DNA of 10,509 bases from positions 1 through 10,509 of the forward strand of contig JAVYAJ010000219.1 of NCBI GenBank assembly GCA_032229885.1. The letters run 5' to 3'. Below, in pieces: positions 7,031-10,509 of this stretch. How positions within the stretch are numbered: the first letter of the stretch is position 1; every line of letters starts with the position of its first letter. The translations under genes and the position numbers were made by a program. The notes beneath the pieces are model-generated. The model was not told where the DNA came from, did no database searches, and saw only the letters and a program-made list of their open reading frames with translations. Source of the DNA: Anammoximicrobium sp032229885. GTDB lineage: Bacteria > Planctomycetota > Planctomycetia > Pirellulales > Pirellulaceae.

Positions 7031-7828
7031 ATGATCGTCGATGTAAATGCCAATCTATCGCGTTGGCCGTTTCGACGGACGCCCTGCGATGAACGGCCTC
7101 GGTTGGTCGAGCGACTGGCGGCGCACAGCGTCGAGCAGGCCTGGGTCGGCAGCTTGGACGGACTGTTCCATCGCGACCTGGAAGGCGTGAATCGACGTTT
7201 GGCCGACGCGTGTCGCGACGAGCGGCGCATCCGATTGACGCCGTTCGGCTCGGTCAACCCGCGGCTGCCCGATTGGCCCGAAGACGTGCGGCGGTGCGCG
7301 GAAGATCATCGGATGCCCGGCATCCGCCTGCACCCGAATTATCACGGATATCGGCTGGATGAACCGGTGTTCGGCGAGTTGTTGGATCTGGCCGTTCGGC
7401 ACCGGCTGATCGTGCAGCTCGTCGTGCGTATGGACGACGTGCGCGTCCAGCATCCGTTGATGCAGGTTCCCGACGTGGACGTCAAACCATTGGCCGCCCA
7501 GCTACGGGCTCGCCCCACGCTGCGTTTGATGCTGCTGAACAGCCACGCGTCCGTGCGCATTCCCGATCTGCAACCACTGGCTGCGCTGCCCGGCTGTGGC
7601 GTCGACATCGCCATGAAAGAAGGCGTCGAGGGCGTGGCCGAGCTGATCCGAACCGTTCCCTACGGCCAAGTCTTTTTTGGGTCGCATCTGCCGCTGTTCG
7701 CGCTCGAGTCGGCGATCCTGAAGCTGCAAGAGTCCGCGCTGGCCGACGACGTGCGCCGCGCGATCGAATGCGACAACGCCCTGCGTTGGTTGGACCAACG
7801 GGCCAGTCTCGGATCGGCCACGCCGTAG
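7031..7828 (+). CDS. Amidohydrolase-like (Amidohydrolase_2-type) TIM-barrel protein with altered metal ligands
   Basis: The 265-residue protein follows the layout of the amidohydrolase_2 family of TIM-barrel hydrolases and decarboxylases: a first strand MIVDVNANL, a middle GIRLHPNYHGY (97-107) with H101 and H105, a LLNSHAS strand (168-174), and a late VFFGSHLPLFALES (214-227). The family normally starts with D-x-H-x-H and ends with a GSD-P metal-binding aspartate. Here the matching positions read D4-V-N6-A-N8 and GSH219-LP. Two or three canonical metal ligands are therefore replaced, so metal dependence and a hydrolytic role are doubtful. Length and order of motifs are normal, so this is not a degraded gene. 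The start is supported by GGGAG seven nt upstream. The gene stands alone and converges on the oxidoreductase gene. Substrate unknown. Confidence 0.8.
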   Translation: MIVDVNANLSRWPFRRTPCDERPRLVERLAAHSVEQAWVGSLDGLFHRDLEGVNRRLADACRDERRIRLTPFGSVNPRLPDWPEDVRRCAEDHRMPGIRLHPNYHGYRLDEPVFGELLDLAVRHRLIVQLVVRMDDVRVQHPLMQVPDVDVKPLAAQLRARPTLRLMLLNSHASVRIPDLQPLAALPGCGVDIAMKEGVEGVAELIRTVPYGQVFFGSHLPLFALESAILKLQESALADDVRRAIECDNALRWLDQRASLGSATP

Positions 7829-7975
7829 CGACCGCACGGCACGCGCCTTAGACGCGATCGATGCCTCGCGGCTGGCGGACCCCGTCGCGCAAGCCCGTGG
7901 GTCGTGCGGCTGGTTCGAGCGAGTGGTTCGAGCCCGCCCGCGACAAGCCGCATCCGGCGGGATGGATCCCAGGAC

Positions 7976-8002
7976 GCGGCCCGCTGGGCGATCACGGGCC
8001 GC
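7976..8002 (-). terminator. Strong GC-rich hairpin spanning the stop of the oxidoreductase gene
   Basis: GCGGCCCG (7976-7983) and CGGGCCGC (7995-8002) are a perfect 8-bp inverted repeat with an 11-nt loop. The minus-strand stop codon (7994-7992) lies inside the loop. No T-tract follows on the minus strand, so it is a 3'-end stem-loop, perhaps protecting the message or assisting termination, rather than a standard intrinsic terminator. A 10-bp direct repeat, TGGTTCGAGC, sits at 7911-7920 and 7924-7933 in the same 163-nt convergent gap. Confidence 0.35.
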
Positions 8003-9197
8003 CACGAACAGTCGCCAACTCCCACGGTTTCCATGCGCTTCGTTCGGCGTGGCTGGCCAGGCACAGGTGCACGAAGTACACGCCCTCGACGCCGTCGGCG
8101 ATCGTCGGATACAGGGGCTGGCGCGGCGTCTGGTCCGCCGACCGATCCGCACGACGGACCATGGCGTCAAAGGCGTCACCGTATAGGTTGGCCAGCGCCT
8201 CGAGCAGGCCTTCCGGATGCCCACCGGGCAGGCGACAGGCAGCGCGCACGGTGTCGCTGTAGGCGATCCGTTGATTCCGTTCGTAGACCTGCACCGGTTG
8301 CCCGTGCCGCCGCACGACCAGACGCTCGTGATTCGCGTGCTTCCACGTCAGCGACCCGCGCGTCCCGTCCACTTCCAAGCGGATGTCGTTCAGCCGCCCG
8401 TGCGTCGCCTGGCTGACCGTGATCGTGGCCAACGCATCGTCGACGCTTCGCAGGATGACGTGGCCATAATCGTCCAGCGTCCGCAGCGGATGGAAGCGGG
8501 CGAGCGTTGCGCAGATTTCTCGAGGCCTCAGCCCGGTCACGTATCGCAGCAAATGAAATGCGTGGACGCCGATGTCGGCCAGCGTCCCGGCCGGTCCGGC
8601 CTGGGCGGGATCCGTCTTCCAAGCCGCGCGGCTGGGCGGTTGTCCGGCTTGCTGACGCCACGCACCGCCCTGGATATAGGCGACACGAACGGCGAGTATC
8701 CGTCCCAGCTCGCCCGCCGCGATCATCTCGCGCGCTTGGCGGACCATCGGATAGCCGCTGTAGCCGTGGGCGACGGCAAACACGTTCCCGACGCGATCGG
8801 CCAGGCGAGCCAGCGTCAGAGCCTGGTCGAGTTCGTTGGTCAGCGGTTTTTCGCAGACGATGTGAAAGCCGGATCCCAATGCGCCGCGCGCGATCTCGAA
8901 GTGGGTGTGATTGGGCGTCGCGATCGTCACGAAGTCGGCTCGCTGGTCCGCCGGCAGGCGCGACTCGGCCGACATCAGTTCGTCGGCCGAGCCATAACCG
9001 CGATCCGCACTCACCCCAAACTCGGCCGCCGCCCCGCGCGATCGCGTCGGGTCGGACGAGAACGCGCCCGCCACGAGCTCGGCGCGCCCGTCCAAGGCCG
9101 CCGCCATCACGTGAACGCGCCCAATGAATCCCTGGTTGCCCCCGCCGATCAACGCCATGCGCAGACGTCGCCCCAGCGGGTGATTGACGCTCGTCAT
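7992..9197 (-). CDS. Gfo/Idh/MocA family NAD(P)-dependent oxidoreductase
   Basis: A cytoplasmic sugar, inositol or amino-sugar dehydrogenase-type protein of 401 residues, at the usual length. The N-terminal Rossmann fold begins RMALIGGGNQGFIGRVH (13-29), with TIATPNHTHFEIA (91-103) and the family-defining CEKPLTNE (115-122), where K117 is the expected catalytic lysine. The C-terminal alpha/beta domain carries GTLADIGVHAFHLLRYVTG (204-222), with D208 and H212 as the usual partners of the lysine. The start at 9197 is preferred over the open frame up to 9296, because it is preceded by GAAAGG at normal spacing and the extra 33 residues look like Arg-rich noise. Many paralogues exist in planctomycetes, so the substrate cannot be named. 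It lies 197 nt downstream of the cytochrome-like gene on the same strand. Confidence 0.93.
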   Translation of the reverse strand: MTSVNHPLGRRLRMALIGGGNQGFIGRVHVMAAALDGRAELVAGAFSSDPTRSRGAAAEFGVSADRGYGSADELMSAESRLPADQRADFVTIATPNHTHFEIARGALGSGFHIVCEKPLTNELDQALTLARLADRVGNVFAVAHGYSGYPMVRQAREMIAAGELGRILAVRVAYIQGGAWRQQAGQPPSRAAWKTDPAQAGPAGTLADIGVHAFHLLRYVTGLRPREICATLARFHPLRTLDDYGHVILRSVDDALATITVSQATHGRLNDIRLEVDGTRGSLTWKHANHERLVVRRHGQPVQVYERNQRIAYSDTVRAACRLPGGHPEGLLEALANLYGDAFDAMVRRADRSADQTPRQPLYPTIADGVEGVYFVHLCLASHAERSAWKPWELATVRGGP

Positions 9198-9202
9198 CGG
9201 TC

Positions 9203-9224
9203 GCCTTTCAGGCCGCTTCGCGGC
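9203..9224 (-). promoter_or_regulatory. Oxidoreductase leader: hairpin just upstream of the Shine-Dalgarno
   Basis: On the minus strand, GCCGC-GAA-GCGGC (9224-9212) forms a 5-bp hairpin with a GNA-type triloop. It is followed after a few bases by GAAAGG, which precedes the ATG at 9197. The layout echoes the nrdR leader, though the stem is shorter and could arise by chance in GC-rich DNA. Confidence 0.4.
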
Positions 9225-9239
9225 GCATGGTTCCGGGCA

Positions 9240-9257
9240 GTGGCGCCCCGGCGCCGC
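9240..9257 (-). terminator. GC-rich stem-loop between the two minus-strand genes
   Basis: GGCGC (9242-9246) and GCGCC (9251-9255) pair around CCCG, and the stem extends to seven pairs with one G-T wobble. It lies about 140 nt past the stop of the membrane-protein gene. It has no T-tract, so a terminator role is only a possibility. Confidence 0.25.
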
Positions 9258-9394
9258 CGACAATCCCCGACGCAGGCGGACGCGGGCCAAACGCACGGTT
9301 GGCGCTCTCGTGTGAGGCTCGCGGCGATGCCGACACGGGATGCGACGTGCGCACGTCTGCGGGCAAAACCGGAAATCTCATGTCAAGCGATCTG

Positions 9395-10003
9395 TCACCC
9401 GACCCCGCAGCGCTGGAGAACCGTCGCGTACAGATGCAAAACCATCGCCCCCACCACGGCCAGCCCGGCGTAGCGGTGAACGTTCAGCAGCACCTCGAGG
9501 CCCTGGGTGTCGCACAGCGGCAACATGCTCAGCAGCATTGTCCCTGCCGTCACCAATCCAGCGGCCAAAATTATCCAAAAAGTGAACTTCGCTAGACCCG
9601 AGAAACGCGTTTCGCCCCCGGCTTCGTCTGAACAAACCGAACGGGCGCACCGATTCGCGCGACACCAGGTCAGCGCCACCAGCGGCAGCACGAACGTAAA
9701 CAGCCCGGACGCGCACATGTGGACGAACAGGCCCCAGCCGTCCAAGATCCCGAATCGGACGACGCCGACCAGCGACGTGACGGCCAAGACGCTCACACTG
9801 GCCAACAAGCCCAGGTACAACAGCCCTGCCCACCAGCCCCAGCGAGCGCGCGGCTCGGGCGATCCGCGATGCGCCAGCGCCAGCAGAAGATGAACGACGC
9901 CTATCGCCAGCACGCCCAGCAAGGCGAACGGCAGGACGCTCACGAACACCTGACCGGCCTTCCCGGCGGTTCCGATCGTTGCTACGTTCCACACAGCGGC
10001 CAT
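9395..10003 (-). CDS. Multi-helix membrane protein resembling b-type cytochromes (b561/DUF4405-like)
   Basis: The 202-residue protein has about five hydrophobic helices (approximately 22-45, 58-83, 91-112, 141-162, 176-196) and no signal peptide. Histidines at H38, H95, H176 and H190 lie in or at the ends of helices. H176 and H190 are 14 residues apart, the spacing seen in cytochrome b helices. Helices 2-3 and 4-5 look like two versions of one unit (FVHMCASG against NVHRYAG). Together this suggests a membrane electron-transfer protein binding one or two haems. That is an inference, and no assigned family is certain. A Cys/Arg-rich loop (about 113-124) lies between the halves. I chose the ATG at 10003 because GGAG stands nine nt upstream; a GTG at 10030 would add nine residues. 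A partner dehydrogenase or c-type cytochrome is not visible in the window. Confidence 0.75.
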   Translation of the reverse strand: MAAVWNVATIGTAGKAGQVFVSVLPFALLGVLAIGVVHLLLALAHRGSPEPRARWGWWAGLLYLGLLASVSVLAVTSLVGVVRFGILDGWGLFVHMCASGLFTFVLPLVALTWCRANRCARSVCSDEAGGETRFSGLAKFTFWIILAAGLVTAGTMLLSMLPLCDTQGLEVLLNVHRYAGLAVVGAMVLHLYATVLQRCGVG

Positions 10004-10012
10004 AGAACTGCG

Positions 10013-10016
10013 CTCC
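10013..10016 (-). promoter_or_regulatory. Ribosome binding site GGAG deciding the start
   Basis: GGAG on the minus strand lies nine nt before the ATG at 10003. It favours this start over the in-frame GTG at 10030. Confidence 0.55.
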
Positions 10017-10047
10017 AAAAAGGATGCCACGATTTCTTTCTCTGGTT

Positions 10048-10081
10048 AATTTAGCGATTCGAGTCAAGCGTCAAATGACTC
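10048..10081 (-). promoter_or_regulatory. Candidate promoter with an overlapping inverted repeat
   Basis: On the minus strand TTGACG (10074-10069) and TAAATT (10053-10048) could be a -35/-10 pair with a short 15-bp spacer. GAGTCA (10061-10066) and TGACTC (10076-10081) form a 6-bp inverted repeat with a 9-bp spacer that covers the -35 region, like an operator. The stretch is AT-richer than its neighbours. It would drive the cytochrome-like gene. Confidence 0.35.
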
Positions 10082-10160
10082 AGGCCTCGTCTGGCGCGGT
10101 CAATTTCTTAAACTACTACCGCTTCAACTGTTGCGCGTTTGAGCGCAGATAGGCGCTGAT

Positions 10161-10224
10161 TCTGTGTGGCCGAAGGCCTCCGCTCACCGTAGCCTGGGGC
10201 AACGCCCCAGGACTGGCGCCGCGC
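10161..10224 (+). repeat. 64-nt direct repeat, copy 1
   Basis: This copy begins TCTGTGTGGCC, carries motif P then motif Q, and ends GGCGCCGCGC. It matches the copy at 10446-10509 at 60 of 64 positions. The start-to-start distance is 285 bp. Confidence 0.9.
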
Positions 10225-10282
10225 GCGTGCCTCTGTTGGCCGAAGGCCATAGTCATGCGGGCCGCGGTGACACGTTGAAGAC

Positions 10283-10361
10283 GGCCTACGGCCAACGCCG
10301 TTGCTGTCGTCTGTGCTTCCTGGGGCGTTGCCCCAGGCTACGTTAAAGATGGCCTTCGGCC
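10283..10361 (-). repeat. Inverted copy of the P-Q-P cassette
   Basis: Read on the minus strand, motif P (from 10361), motif Q (from 10337) and the P variant (from 10293) follow at steps of 24 and 44 nt. In the plus-strand copy (10168, 10193, 10238) the steps are 25 and 45 nt. Between the motifs CGTAG before Q is kept, while the rest of the spacer has diverged. Confidence 0.75.
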
Positions 10362-10445
10362 AAGACGATTCCGGTCGTCCGTGTTGCGCAACAGCCTTGC
10401 AAAACCAATTTTGCTTAACGCGGGCTGTCGCCCGCAACCCAAGAA

Positions 10446-10509
10446 TCTGTTTGGCCGAAGGCCTCTGATCACCGTAGCCTGGGGCAACGCCCCAGGGCTG
10501 GCGCCGCGC
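10446..10509 (+). repeat. 64-nt direct repeat, copy 2 (cut by the window edge)
   Basis: This second copy of the P-Q unit, with four substitutions relative to copy 1, runs to the last base of the window, so the cluster probably continues beyond it. Confidence 0.9.

Larger units (their letters stand above)
10142..10509. repeat. Palindromic repeat cluster (REP/BIME-like)
   Basis: This block has no supported gene and is built from hairpins. Motif P, GGCCGAAGGCC, lies on plus at 10168-10178, 10238-10248 and 10453-10463 and on minus at 10351-10361. A variant with a TAC loop lies at 10283-10293, also in minus orientation. Motif Q, CCTGGGGCAACGCCCCAGG, lies on plus at 10193-10211 and 10478-10496 and on minus at 10319-10337. 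Other stems are AGCGC-N6-GCGCT (10142-10157), the palindrome TGTTGCGCAACA (10382-10393), GCAAAA-CCAA-TTTTGC (10399-10414) and GCGGGC-TGTC-GCCCGC (10420-10435). The block runs off the right edge. It looks like a dispersed intergenic repeat family. No transposase is nearby. Confidence 0.85.

Noticed and set aside
8217..9473. 418-codon open frame on the plus strand opposite the oxidoreductase gene
   Set aside because: It is antisense to a clear Gfo/Idh/MocA gene, and its translation shows no recognisable fold or motif.
10108..10437. 109-codon open frame on the minus strand across the palindromes
   Set aside because: It translates the hairpins themselves (for example AWGNAPG from motif Q). Such frames are a by-product of the repeats, and no ribosome binding site was seen.

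Overview
This is a high-GC bacterial window. I read it as chromosome from a planctomycete, most likely of the Pirellulales type. That assignment is an inference. It rests on the mix of gene families (a PDZ-containing Lgt homologue, a Gfo/Idh/MocA oxidoreductase, a secreted Pro/Ser-rich beta-domain protein), on weak or absent Shine-Dalgarno sequences at several genes, and on the GGCCGAAGGCC / CCTGGGGCAACGCCCCAGG palindromes at the right end. I recall the last as a dispersed class in planctomycete genomes but could not check it. I see no tRNA, rRNA, transposase, integrase, phage gene or CRISPR array.

Left part (1-3440). Three perfect copies of a 17-bp repeat open the window. They are followed by a KDPG/KHG aldolase gene (eda, 293-961). 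After a 312-nt gap comes a secreted 700-residue protein of unknown function (1274-3376), with two homologous beta-rich modules joined by a long low-complexity linker. A strong hairpin sits between this gene and the convergent nrdR.

Middle (3444-7030). nrdR (minus strand), the regulator of ribonucleotide reductase genes, is divergent from panC (pantothenate synthesis) and lgt (a prolipoprotein diacylglyceryltransferase homologue). The two plus-strand genes are 50 nt apart and probably form an operon, behind a good sigma70-like promoter at 4188-4217. The nrdR leader carries a perfect 8-bp hairpin that directly abuts its Shine-Dalgarno sequence. The lgt product has a PDZ-like domain inserted in its second half and lacks several residues of the classical Lgt active site. 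A hairpin followed by six T residues at 6833-6853 probably ends the operon.

Right part (7031-10003). A TIM-barrel amidohydrolase-like gene (plus) converges on two minus-strand genes: a Gfo/Idh/MocA oxidoreductase (7992-9197) and, upstream of it, a multi-helix membrane protein with four histidines (9395-10003) that resembles b-type cytochromes of the b561/DUF4405 kind. The amidohydrolase-like protein has asparagine where the family normally has its two N-terminal metal-binding histidines.

Right end (10142-10509). This non-coding block is almost wall-to-wall palindromes. Two motifs recur in a fixed order and spacing, in both orientations, and a 64-nt unit is repeated directly 285 bp apart with four mismatches. 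It is the least explained structure in the window.

The genes are mostly housekeeping and do not form one pathway. I do not see a defence, secretion or biosynthetic system here. The features best worth a second look are the palindrome cassette, the altered Lgt, the metal-ligand-poor amidohydrolase homologue and the hairpin at the nrdR ribosome binding site.
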